Shown: positions 53,870 to 62,770 of the stretch, piece by piece | How positions within the stretch are numbered: the first letter of the stretch is position 1 | How the letters are laid out: each line of letters begins with the position of its first letter | DNA from: DATADW01 sp963733905 | Lineage (GTDB): Bacteria > Actinomycetota > Acidimicrobiia > Spongiisociales > DATADW01 | NCBI GenBank assembly: GCA_963733905.1 | Contig: CAVTEU010000018.1 | Span: 1-64,000 of the forward strand | Length of the DNA: 64,000 nucleotides | Reading direction: 5' to 3' | Program-made: the position numbers and the translations under genes | The notes under the pieces: model-generated | What the model saw: only the letters and a program-made list of their open reading frames with translations | Database searches by the model: none | Told to the model about the DNA's origin: nothing

Positions 53870-55302
53870 TTAGCCCTCCAGTAGGTAGCAAGCCTCGTTG
53901 AACTCGTACGAGCCGGCTATCTCTGAGGTGTACTCCGCCTCGACGACGCTGGTCCCGGTGCCGCCCGAGGCCAGATCTTCGGGGTCGGGCCGGAAGATGT
54001 ACCCGACCCGCTGCACCTGGTCGTTGGGCTCGCCGACAAAGGTCTCGTTGGGGGCGAGACCGTTGAAGTCGACGTCCTCGAGGCTCTTGGCGGCGGCGAG
54101 GACCCCGGCCCGGGTCATGTCACCGTTCTCGTAGGCACGGAGCAGCGCCTGGTAGAGGATCTGCGCCTCGACGAACCCCTCGCCGTAGTAGTCGTTGGGC
54201 GGAGCGTCCGGCCGCAGTTCGCCCATGAGGTCCATCACCTGTTGGATGCCCTCGCTCTCCCCACCCCACGGCTCCACGTAGACGCCGCCGACCCAGTCGC
54301 GGGCGATGGCGTCCTTGATCGGGGAATCGGGGGCGATGAACCCGGGGTTCCAGTTGGGCCCGTTGCCGGTCCACACCGCCTCGAAGTTGCTCGCCAGGGC
54401 GGCGCCGTAGATCGAGGAGAGCGTCCCCGGCGTGGTGGTCGTGAACACCACATCGGGGTCGGCGGCGACGATCTCACCGGCGATGGGGGTCACGTCGGCG
54501 CCAGGCGTCGGGTCGATCATCCCCGAGCCGTCGTAGACGATCTCGAGATCCAGCGCCTCGGCGGCGATCTTGGCCCCGGCCATCCCGTCCAACCCGTAGT
54601 CACCCGGGATCGATGCGAGGGCGACCGTCGCCGGAGGCTCCTCGGAGGCGCCGGCGACGTACCCGAGCAGGTTCATCGACTCGATGCAGTAGGGGGTCCC
54701 GTGGTGGAGCAGGTTGGCGTTGATGTTGGGGTCGCTCCATCCCGAATACCAGGTGAGCGGGACCGCCAGCATCCCGTCGCCCTCCAGGTCGCCGCGGATC
54801 GCCATGGTGTGGGGAGATCCGGTGGAGTGCCCCAGCGCCACCACCTGGTCCTTGATCTCCTGGTAGAACTGGGCGTGCTGCTCGATGTCGTACTGGGTGT
54901 CGCGCACCACCAGTTCGACGGTCAGCCCGTTGATCCCGCCGCTGCGGTTGACGTTCTCCCAGAACACCTCCTGCCCGGCGACGATCGAGGTCACCAGCGG
55001 CCCGAACGGCCCGGTCAGGTCGGAGAGGAGACCAACCGAGATGGTGCCCGCCTCCAGGTCGACTCCGAAGTCGGTGGTGATGTCGCCGGCAGCCGAAGCA
55101 GTGGTGTCGGGGGCGGCCGTCGTGTCGGCCGCCGCCGTTGTGTCCGCGGCCACCGTGGTGTCGGCCGCGGCGGTGGTGTCGGCGGCCGCCGTGGTGTCCG
55201 CTCCTCCGGCCGTGGTCTCGGTGGTGGTGCTCCCACCGCATGCGGCGACCACCAAGGCGATCACCGCCGTCAGGCCCAGATCGTCGAACGTCTCCTTCGC
55301 AT
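53870..55302 (-). CDS. HAAT-family substrate-binding lipoprotein, one frame break in the signal peptide
   Basis: ~477 residues. ATG 55302 (GGAGGAG upstream) reads MRRRRSTIWA and hits a stop; one base added near 55275 joins it to LTAVIALVVAACGGS, a lipobox signal peptide. A linker of six ADTTAA-type hexapeptides follows, then a type I periplasmic fold (ISVGLLSDLTGPFGPLVT, SGGINGLTVELVVRDTQYD, VALASIPGDYGLDGMAGAKIAAE, DPDVVFTTTTPG, YYGEGFVEAQILYQALLRA). Binds the ligand of the Liv-type transporter. The acyl-CoA synthetase in the cluster suggests a carboxylic acid rather than an amino acid. Confidence 0.88.
55101..55196. repeat. 18-base degenerate tandem repeat in the HAAT lipoprotein linker
   Basis: Five to six 18-base units starting GTGGTGTCGG or a variant (55101, 55119, 55137, 55155, 55173, 55191) encode D-T-T-A-A-A hexapeptides on the minus strand. 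Units differ mostly at third codon positions. Confidence 0.85.
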
Positions 55303-55359
55303 CGTTCTCCTCCGTTCTCTCAGTCCAACCGTCCCGATGGGACGGTGCCGAACCCTACG

Positions 55360-56675
55360 TCAATAGGTGAATGGCCACCCTTTCCAGTAGTTCCTTATCC
55401 GGATCCAAATCCCGTACAGCCCGAGCGGCTCGAAGATGAGGAACCCGATGATCAACAACCCATAGATGACCAGGTTGGCCTGTGAAACATTGAGCCCCGG
55501 GCCGGTGCCCGGCCAGGGTGTGAGGAACCGATGATCAACAACCCGTAGATGACCAAATTGGCCTGTGAGACATTGAGCCCTGGTCCGGTCCCGGCCAAGG
55601 TATTGACCAACCCGAAGTCGCCGGGCCCGGTCGAGACCAAGACCCCGGCAACAGCCGCCCCGACTCCTTCCGATTGGGCAAGGGCGGCGAGCCAATTGGT
55701 GAAGTCCTGGACCAACCGGGGCAGGACGATGACGAAGGCGGACCCGAGGATCGCTCCCGTGACGGTCCCCGCCCCGCCGATCAGGATCATGGCGATGATC
55801 TGGACCGAGAGGAAGAGGTCCCACGTCTCGGGGATGACCCTTCCCAGGAACGAGGCGAGCAGAGCCCCGGCGATCCCGGCGAAGAACGAGGAGATGGCGA
55901 AGGCCACCAGCTTGTAGCGGAACTCGTTCACACCCATCACCTCGGCGGCGATGTCTCGGTCGCGGATCGCCATGAAGGCGCGGCCCACCCTGGTCCGCTG
56001 CAGGTTCTTGGCGACCAGGACGGCGATGATGGCGAAGGCCAACAGCAGGTAGAACGACTTGGCCGCGGCCGAGAGCTCGATTCCGAACCATGGGCCCGGC
56101 TCGGTGAACGAGATGAGCGGCTCGCTGTCGGCGCCGAAACCGATCTGGAGCGGGGGGAAGCTCCGGCCCGCCTGCGAGCCCCCTGTGATGCTCGTCAGGT
56201 TGCGGAAGAGGTACTCACCGATGAAGACCAGGCCGAGGGTGACGATGGCCAGGTAGAGCCCCCGCACCCGCACCGCAGTGGGGGCGATGAGGGCGCCGAC
56301 CAGCGCGGCGACGAGCCCGGCGGCGGGCAGCCAGATCACCATGGGAAGGCCGAAGCCGATGAGTGCGCCCGGGGCGGCGCCGAGGACCGCGGCGGTGTAG
56401 GCGCCGATCCCCATGAAGAAGGCGTGGCCGAGCGAGACCTGGCCGGCGAGACCGGTGAGGATGTTCAGCCCGAGGGCGGCGATGGCGAATATGGCCACCC
56501 TGCTCAGGATCCTGAGCCAATCGTCGGATCCGAGGAACCCGAGACCGGGGAGGAACCCGAGCGGGATCACGACCAGCAGGACGAGGAAGAGCAACACGAC
56601 TATCCGCTTGCTGGTCGTGGGCAGGAGCGCCTGGTCGTCCTCGTAGGAGGTGAAGAGGAGGGGCCGGCCTCTCAT
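55360..56675 (-). CDS. livM: HAAT-family permease LivM with a duplicated C-terminal segment and one frame break
   Basis: ~438 residues. Eight or more helices; LGLNILTGLAGQVSLGHAFFMGIGAY, RVRGLYLAIVTLGLVFIGEY, RTRVGRAFMAIRDRDIAAEVMGV (EAA loop) and GGAGTVTGAILGSAFV are classic LivM. The normal end GPGLNVSQANLVIYGLLIIG + FLIFEPLGLYGIWIR + NYWKGWPFTY is reached only through a second copy of the first part. The copies share the protein sequence but differ at synonymous sites. One missing C at ~55527 breaks the frame between them. Confidence 0.85.
55438..55600. repeat. direct repeat of ~80 bases inside livM
   Basis: Copy 55438-55518 and copy 55522-55600 match at roughly nine of ten positions. The second copy lacks one C in GAACCCGATG, which causes the frame break. 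Restored, the unit is 84 bases (28 codons), in frame. Confidence 0.85.
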
Positions 56676-56682
56676 GAGGGCC

Positions 56683-57648
56683 TCATACCCGGATGACCTC
56701 CCGCGTCCCGAACAGCCCGTACGGCCGGACGAACAGCACCGCCAGCATCAGGACATAGGGGATGATCCCGGCGAACCCGGTCCCCATGCCGGTGACATAC
56801 GTGCCGACCGCAGCCTCGGCCAGGCCGACCAGGAGACCCCCCACGACGGCGCCGACGATCGAATCGAGCCCGCCGATGATCACGGCGGGAAAGGCGCGGA
56901 AGGCGATGAAGGCGGTGGCCGCCGAGACCCCGGTGGCCCGGGGAAACATGGCGGCGAACATCCCACCCACCGCCGCCATCCCCGCCCCGATCGCCCACGC
57001 GATCCCGAAGATCTTCCCCACGCCGATTCCTTGCGCCATGGCGGCTTCCTGGTCGAAGGCGGTGGCGCGCATCGCCACCCCCGTCCTCGACCGGAAGAAG
57101 AGAGCTACACCGACCATGAGCACGACGGTCACGGCGAACTGGACGATGGTCACCTGCGGTATCACCACCGGTCCCAGGTCGATCACCGTCGCCCCCCAAG
57201 GGTCGCCCATGGGGCGGATGTCGGTCCCGATGAAGTCGTCGGTGATGGTGCGCACCACGATGTCGATCCCCAACGTGATGATCGCCACCGAGAACAACGG
57301 CTCGCCGATCATCGGCCGGATGAAGACCCGTTCCAGCGCCATCCCCACCAGGGCCGAAGCACCTATGGCGAATAGCGCCGACAGCGACCACTGCAGCCAT
57401 TCGGGGGCGCCAGGTATCCATCGCCCGGGGATGTTGAGGGTGACGGCGAAGGCGGCGACCAGGAAGGCGCCCAACCCGGCCAATGCGCCGTGGGAGAAGT
57501 TCACCACCTGCGTCGCCTTGAAGATGATGACGAAGCCCATGGCGAGCACGGCATAGATGGCGCCGAGCGAGAGGCCGTTGACCAGCATCCCGAGGAACTT
57601 CTCCAGGGCCTCGTTGGGGGCGGCCTGCGCCAGCACCACCGCCGTCAT
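56683..57648 (-). CDS. livH: HAAT-family permease LivH
   Basis: 321 residues, eight helices; NGLSLGAIYAVLAMGFVIIFKATQVVNFSHG, RTGVAMRATAFDQEAAMAQGI (EAA loop) and AVIIGGLDSIVGAVVGGLLVG are LivH hallmarks. ATG 57648 is chosen since GGAGGG lies 3-9 bases upstream; a GTG at 57663 is too far out. Confidence 0.92.
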   Translation of the reverse strand: MTAVVLAQAAPNEALEKFLGMLVNGLSLGAIYAVLAMGFVIIFKATQVVNFSHGALAGLGAFLVAAFAVTLNIPGRWIPGAPEWLQWSLSALFAIGASALVGMALERVFIRPMIGEPLFSVAIITLGIDIVVRTITDDFIGTDIRPMGDPWGATVIDLGPVVIPQVTIVQFAVTVVLMVGVALFFRSRTGVAMRATAFDQEAAMAQGIGVGKIFGIAWAIGAGMAAVGGMFAAMFPRATGVSAATAFIAFRAFPAVIIGGLDSIVGAVVGGLLVGLAEAAVGTYVTGMGTGFAGIIPYVLMLAVLFVRPYGLFGTREVIRV

Positions 57649-57685
57649 GGTCCCTCCCGCCACGGCGTGAGGAGCCGCCGGCGCA

Positions 57686-59559
57686 TCAGTACATCGACTC
57701 GACGAGGTCGGAGAACATCCCTTCCATTGCGTTGCGCTTCAGCTTCTGGGTGGCGGTCAGCTCGCCGTCCTCGTGGTCGAGCTCCTTGGGGATCATGCAG
57801 AACCTCTTTATCTGCTCGACCGAGGCCAGCTCGCTGTTGACCCGATTCACCTCCTGCTGGACCAGTTCGAGCACCTGCGGCTTCTCGGTGAGGTCCCGGT
57901 AGGTCGTGTAGGGGATGCCCTTTCTCGTCGCCCAGTCGCCCACCGTGTCCAGTTCGATCCCGATCAGGGCCGAGAGGAACTTGCGCCTGTCGCCAACCAC
58001 CATCGCCTCTTTGATCCAGGGCGATGTCTTCAGCCGGTTCTCGATCTCGGAGGGGCTGATGTTCTTCCCGCCCGCGGTGATGATGATGTGTTTGATCCGG
58101 TCCACGATCTTGACGTGGGTCCCGTCCACCCAGACCCCGACATCGCCGGTCTTGAGCCAGCCGTCTTCGGTGAAGGTCTCGGCCGTCGCCGCCGGGTCCT
58201 GCCAGTAGCCGAGGAACACCCCGGGGTGCTTGGTCTGGATCTCGCCGGTCTCTTCGTCGATACGCAGCCCGGTGCCGGCGTACGGCTCGCCCACCGTTCC
58301 CAGCTTCATCCGGTGGACCAGGTTGACCGTGGCCACCGCCGTGTTCTCGGTCATCCCGTACAACTCGTACACCGGGACCCCGATGCCGAGGAAGAACCGG
58401 AGGATCTCAGGAGCGATCGGCGCTGCCCCCGAACCGGCCCAACGACACCGGCGCAGCCCGATGCGCTCGCGCAGGGCGCGGAACACGAGGACATACCCGA
58501 GTCCGTAGAGCAGACGGCTCATCAGGGTGTGGTCGCCCCCATTGGCCACCTTCTGTTTGCCGATCACGTCGGCCAGCCTCATCGAGCCTCGGAAGAGGAG
58601 CCGCTTGAGGAAGGTGGCGTCCAGGCCCTTGATCAGGATGGTTGCGTGGATCTTCTCCAGGATCCGGGGGACGGCGAAGAAGAGGGTCGGCTGGACCTCG
58701 CGCAGGTTGGCCTGGACCGTCTCGATCGACTCGGCGAAATTGAGCACCACCCCGTCGGCGAGCATCGTCCAGGTCGAGAAGATGCGCTCCGCCACGTGGC
58801 ACAAGGGCAGGTAGGTGAGGATCATGTCACACGGGTTGGGCGGCCTGCCGTCGGGGATGCGGCCGGGGCCATTGATCACGGTCCCCATGCGAGTACTCGG
58901 CGTTGGCGTTGGTGAGCATCGCCCCCTTGGGCGGCCCGGTCGTCCCCGACGTATAGACCAGAGTCATCACGTCGCCCTGGTCCGCCTCGGCCATGATCCG
59001 CTCCACCTCTCCGGGGTTGGCGGCACGGTGCTCGCGGCCCAATCGCCAGGAAGTCCTCCCACGAGATGAACCGTCGGTCGTCGCGGTACGGGCGGAAGCC
59101 GCGCGGCTCGAGGTGGATGATCCACCGCAGCCCGGGCAAATCGTCGATGACCTCCATCACCTTGTCCGCCTGTTCCTGGTCCTCGACCAGATGGACCTCG
59201 GCGCCGGAGTTCTCCAACAGGTAGCGGACCTCGGTGGCGGGGTTGGTCGGGTAGAGACCAACGGTGATGCCCCTGACCGCGACAGTGGCGATATCGAGCA
59301 CGACCCATTCGGGCCGGTCCTCGGAATGGATGGACACCCGGTCGCCAACATCCACTCCCAGGGAGAGCAGACCGTGGGCAGCATCGAGGACGGTCTCCCA
59401 GAGCTGGCCCCATGTGGTCTCCTGCCAGATCCCGAGGTCCTTGTCCCGCATCACCACCTGATCGGGAACTCGCTCCGCCCAATCGCGGCAACGGGTGGCA
59501 ATGGTCGGGTACCCGGCGCCAGTGCCCGGTGACTCACGGCGTTCGGACAGTGTCGTCAT
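57686..59559 (-). CDS. long-chain acyl-CoA synthetase (AMP-forming), two frame breaks
   Basis: ~625 residues. Adenylate-forming motifs: VYTSGTTGPPKGAMLTN (P-loop), LPLCHVAER, YELYGMTENTAV, GWLKTGDVGVWVDG and IKHIIITAGGKNISPSEIE. Breaks near 59035 (after FLAIG) and 58885 (after NANAEY). Activates a fatty or other carboxylic acid to its CoA thioester. It heads the Liv-type operon on the same strand, a frequent actinomycete arrangement, so the transporter and synthetase probably handle the same acid. Confidence 0.88.
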
Positions 59560-59769
59560 GGCCGCCTCCTCGGATTGGAGGTTAGAGAGGCAAAACCGCT
59601 CCTACCCGGGAAACCGCCAGGTTTTGCCGCGCTGCGACGGTGTCTCCCACTGCGATCGGAGGAAGGATCGGATTGGCGCCGCCGCCGTCCCTGCCCGCTC
59701 GCGCGCTCGGATCTCCGTCTCCGTCTTCCGTCTTCCGTCGTCCGTCTTGCAACGGACCAAACTGTGTCC
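59560..59769. promoter_or_regulatory. divergent gap between acyl-CoA synthetase and exporter ATPase
   Basis: Holds a perfect 9-base inverted repeat GGCAAAACC (59589-59597) / GGTTTTGCC (59620-59628), close to the synthetase start and suited to an operator. A run of CCGTCT/CCGTCTT repeats (59714-59748) lies just before the exporter ATPase start. No further gene is seen. Confidence 0.5.
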
Positions 59770-60669
59770 ATGGACGCCATCACGATCACGGGTCTGGCCA
59801 AGTCATACGGCACGACAAGGGCGCTCGACGGTCTCGATATGTCGGTAGCGACCGGTGAGATCCACGGCTTTCTCGGTCCCAATGGCGCCGGCAAGACGAC
59901 CACGCTCCGCATCCTCCTCGGGCTGGCACGTGCCGACAGCGGCACCGCCGTTTTGCTTGGCGGTGATCCCTGGGCAGAAGCGGTGGACCTACACCGCCGG
60001 CTCGCCTATGTGCCCGGCGAGGTGCAGCTGTGGCCGACGCTCACCGGCGGCGAGGCGATCGACCTCTTGGGCCGGCTCCGGGGAGGGCTCGACGAGGGGA
60101 GGCGTCGCAAGCTGATCGAGCGGTTCCAATTGGACCCCACCAAGAAGGGCAACACCTACTCGACCGGCAACCGCCAAAAGGTCGCTCTGGTTGCAGCGCT
60201 CTCCTCCGATGTCGAGTTGCTCATCCTCGACGAGCCGACGCTGGGTCTGGACCCGCTCATGGAGGCGGTGTTTCGAGAGGTGATCTCCGAGGAGCGGGCG
60301 GCCGGCAAGACGGTGCTGCTCGCCAGTCACATCCTCGCCGAGGTGGAGGCGCTGTGCGATCGGGTCACGATCATCCGGGCGGGCCGCGCCATCGAGTCGG
60401 GAACGCTGGCCGACCTTCGCCACCTGACCCGAACCTCGATCACCGCCCACCTCACGGCACCGCCCGACGGGTTGGCGGACGTTCCCGGGGTCCACGATCT
60501 CGTCGTCGACGATCGGGTCGCCCACTTCCAGGTCGACACGGACCAGATCGAAGGGGTGCTCCGCCAGCTGGTCAGCATCGGGGTGCACGACCTGGAGAGC
60601 AGGCCACCGACGCTCGAGGAGCTGTTCCTCCGTCACTACCGCGACGACCCGGCGGAGATGGTCCCGTGA
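59770..60669 (+). CDS. ABC exporter ATPase (partner of COG3559-type permease)
   Basis: 299 residues. Walker A GPNGAGKTTTLRIL, signature replaced by YSTGNRQKVALVAAL (S-T-G-N-R-Q), Walker B LLILDEPTLGLDPLM and SHILAEVEALCDRVTII. The STGNRQK signature is typical of this exporter subgroup. ATG 59770 gives MDAITITGLAKSYG. Ends in a GTGA overlap with the permease gene. Confidence 0.9.
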   Translation: MDAITITGLAKSYGTTRALDGLDMSVATGEIHGFLGPNGAGKTTTLRILLGLARADSGTAVLLGGDPWAEAVDLHRRLAYVPGEVQLWPTLTGGEAIDLLGRLRGGLDEGRRRKLIERFQLDPTKKGNTYSTGNRQKVALVAALSSDVELLILDEPTLGLDPLMEAVFREVISEERAAGKTVLLASHILAEVEALCDRVTIIRAGRAIESGTLADLRHLTRTSITAHLTAPPDGLADVPGVHDLVVDDRVAHFQVDTDQIEGVLRQLVSIGVHDLESRPPTLEELFLRHYRDDPAEMVP

Positions 60670-62258
60670 ACCTCTTCGCCGGGACCGGGTCCCTGATCCG
60701 GCTCGCACTTCGGCGCGACCGGATCCGGCTCGCCATCTGGGTCCTCCTCCTCGCCACGCTCCCGGTGATCACCGCCGCCAGCTTCGCCGAGCTCTACCCC
60801 GAGGCTGCCGCCCGCGAGCAGATCGCGGCCACGTTGGGCTCGAGCCCGGCGATAGGAGTGCTGCTCGGGCCGCTCTACGACTCGAGCATCGGCGGGCTCA
60901 CCGCATGGAGGCTTGCCGTGCCGGCGAGCCTGCTCATCGCCCTGATGGCCTCGTTCACGGTGGTGCGGCACACCCGGGCCGAGGAAGAGGCGGGCCGCAG
61001 CGACCTCCTTGGCGCCAACGTCGTCGGTCGGCGCGCTCCGCTCACCGCGGCACTGGTGGTGGCGATCGGCGCCAGCGTGGTTGCCGCTGCCCTCTCCACC
61101 GGCGGTCTGCTTGCCGCCGATCTGCCGGTCTCAGGGTCCGTGGCTTTCGGCTTGGCGATGGCGGCCTCAGGGGTCGTCTTCGCTGCCGTCGCCGCAGTCG
61201 CCGCTCAGCTGTGGCGGGGTTCCTCGGCCGCTCGAGGAGCCGCGGTCGGGGTGCTCGGGATCAGCTTCATGTTGCGCGCCGCCGGCGACAGCACTTCTGG
61301 TGTCGAGTGGCTCTCGTGGATCTCACCACTCGGTTGGTCGCAACGGTTACGCGCCTTCGGCGACGAGCGATGGTGGGTCTTGGCCATCCCGCTTGTCGTC
61401 GGGATGATCCTGGTTGCGACCGCCTTCGTCCTCTCCACCAAGCGCGATCTCGGGTCCGGGATCCTGGCGACGAAGCCGGGGCCTGAAGCCGCCGCCGCCT
61501 CGCTGCGATCGCCTCTGGCGCTTTCGTGGCGGCTTCACAGAGGAGCGCTCATCGGGTGGATCATCGGTTTCGTCGGTCTTGGGTCTGTGATGGGGACGTC
61601 CGCCACCACGTTCGCCGACCTCTTTGCCGAGAGCCCCGAGCTCGCCCGACTGGTCGCGCAACTTGGTGGCGAGGAAGGGCTGGCGGATGCGTACATCTCG
61701 GCGATGCTCGGGGTCTTCGCCATCGTCGCCTCGGCATACGGGATCCAGGCCGCCCTCCGCCTCCGTACCGAGGAGACGGTGGGCCGCGCTTCTCCCCTGC
61801 TGGCGACGGCGGTTGCGCGCTGGAGGTGGGAGGGCAGCCATCTCGTGTTCGCCTTGCTGGGACCGGCGCTGCTCTTGCTGGTGGGGGGTCTCGCCATCGG
61901 TGTCGCCTATGGAATCTCCATCGACGACATCGCCGGGACGGTCGCCGGCACCCTGGGAGGCGCCCTCGTCCAGCTTCCCGCCGTGTGGGTGCTCTCCGGT
62001 CTTGCTGCCGCCCTGTTCGGGGTGGCCCCGCGGTTCACGCTTCTCGCCTGGGGATCACTCGTGGTGGTGTTCCTCCTCGGCCAACTGGGACCGATCCTCC
62101 AGTTGGATCAATGGGTGCTCGACATCTCCCCGTTCACCCATGTGCCTCAGGTCCCCGGTGGCGAGGTGACGGCCGCCCCGCTGCTGTGGTTGGGGGCGGT
62201 GGCCGCCGGGCTGACCCTGCTCGGGTTTGCCGGGTTCGCCCGCCGCGACGTCGGCTGA
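60666..62258 (+). CDS. COG3559-type (TnrB3-like) ABC exporter permease
   Basis: 530 residues with about twelve helices in two similar halves (RLALRRDRIRLAIWVLLLATLPV ... SWRLHRGALIGWIIGFVGLGSV), the layout of putative polyketide-antibiotic exporter permeases. GTG 60666 overlaps the ATPase stop. The substrate is unknown and no biosynthetic cluster is in the window. Ends before the inverted repeat at 62.27-62.31 kb. Confidence 0.9.
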   Translation: MNLFAGTGSLIRLALRRDRIRLAIWVLLLATLPVITAASFAELYPEAAAREQIAATLGSSPAIGVLLGPLYDSSIGGLTAWRLAVPASLLIALMASFTVVRHTRAEEEAGRSDLLGANVVGRRAPLTAALVVAIGASVVAAALSTGGLLAADLPVSGSVAFGLAMAASGVVFAAVAAVAAQLWRGSSAARGAAVGVLGISFMLRAAGDSTSGVEWLSWISPLGWSQRLRAFGDERWWVLAIPLVVGMILVATAFVLSTKRDLGSGILATKPGPEAAAASLRSPLALSWRLHRGALIGWIIGFVGLGSVMGTSATTFADLFAESPELARLVAQLGGEEGLADAYISAMLGVFAIVASAYGIQAALRLRTEETVGRASPLLATAVARWRWEGSHLVFALLGPALLLLVGGLAIGVAYGISIDDIAGTVAGTLGGALVQLPAVWVLSGLAAALFGVAPRFTLLAWGSLVVVFLLGQLGPILQLDQWVLDISPFTHVPQVPGGEVTAAPLLWLGAVAAGLTLLGFAGFARRDVG

Positions 62259-62267
62259 AAACCCCCG

Positions 62268-62312
62268 TTTGGCGTCACTAAACGCGGTAGATCCCCCTCA
62301 GGTGACGCCAAA
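62268..62312. terminator. bidirectional inverted repeat between exporter and moaE
   Basis: TTTGGCGTCAC (62268-62278) and GTGACGCCAAA (62302-62312) are perfect 11-base arms with a 23-base loop, lying between convergent genes. Terminator use is inferred from position. Confidence 0.55.
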
Positions 62313-62323
62313 ACTGGTTGGGG

Positions 62324-62758
62324 TCAGGAGCCCTTCGACCAGGCGGAGCCGCCCGGCCAGTGCTCCTTCTTCCAGATCGGGGCGCGTTCCTTGAGTTGGT
62401 CGATCACATACCTGGCCGCCTCGAAGGCGGCGTCGCGGTGCGGGGCGGCGACCGCCACCGCCACCGAGGCCTCGCCCAGATCGACAACGCCGACACGGTG
62501 CTCGACGAGTATCGACCTGACGTCCCACTTTGCGGCGGCCTCGTCGACTATCGACTCGATGCTCCGCTCGACCTCGCCCTCGTACGCCTCGTAGTCGAGA
62601 TGGGTCACGTCGGTGTGCCGTTCCGAATGGTCCCGCACCGTGCCCACGAACAAGGCGGTGGCGCCGCAATCGGGCCCGTTGGCCTCGTCGAGCAGTGCGG
62701 CGACATCGATCGCCTCGGCGGTGACGCGGACCCTGGTTCGTAGAGACCGATCTTCCAT
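62324..62758 (-). CDS. moaE: molybdopterin synthase catalytic subunit MoaE
   Basis: 144 residues. GATALFVGTVRDHSERHTDVTHLDYEAYEGE-type start (seen as two conserved blocks), VEHRVGVVDLGEASVAVAVAAPHR, and the C-terminal active-site region YVIDQLKERAPIWKKEHWPGG with the catalytic lysines. Transfers sulfur from MoaD to precursor Z to make molybdopterin. No MoaD is adjacent. Start ATG 62758 is 12 bases from the divergent protease start. Confidence 0.93.
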   Translation of the reverse strand: MEDRSLRTRVRVTAEAIDVAALLDEANGPDCGATALFVGTVRDHSERHTDVTHLDYEAYEGEVERSIESIVDEAAAKWDVRSILVEHRVGVVDLGEASVAVAVAAPHRDAAFEAARYVIDQLKERAPIWKKEHWPGGSAWSKGS

Positions 62759-62770
62759 AGAATCCCCATT

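Noticed and set aside
54242..55366. 374-residue open frame on the plus strand, and similar long frames at 55674-56696 and 57773-58915
   Set aside because: All antisense to well-supported liv and acyl-CoA synthetase genes; no recognisable domain.
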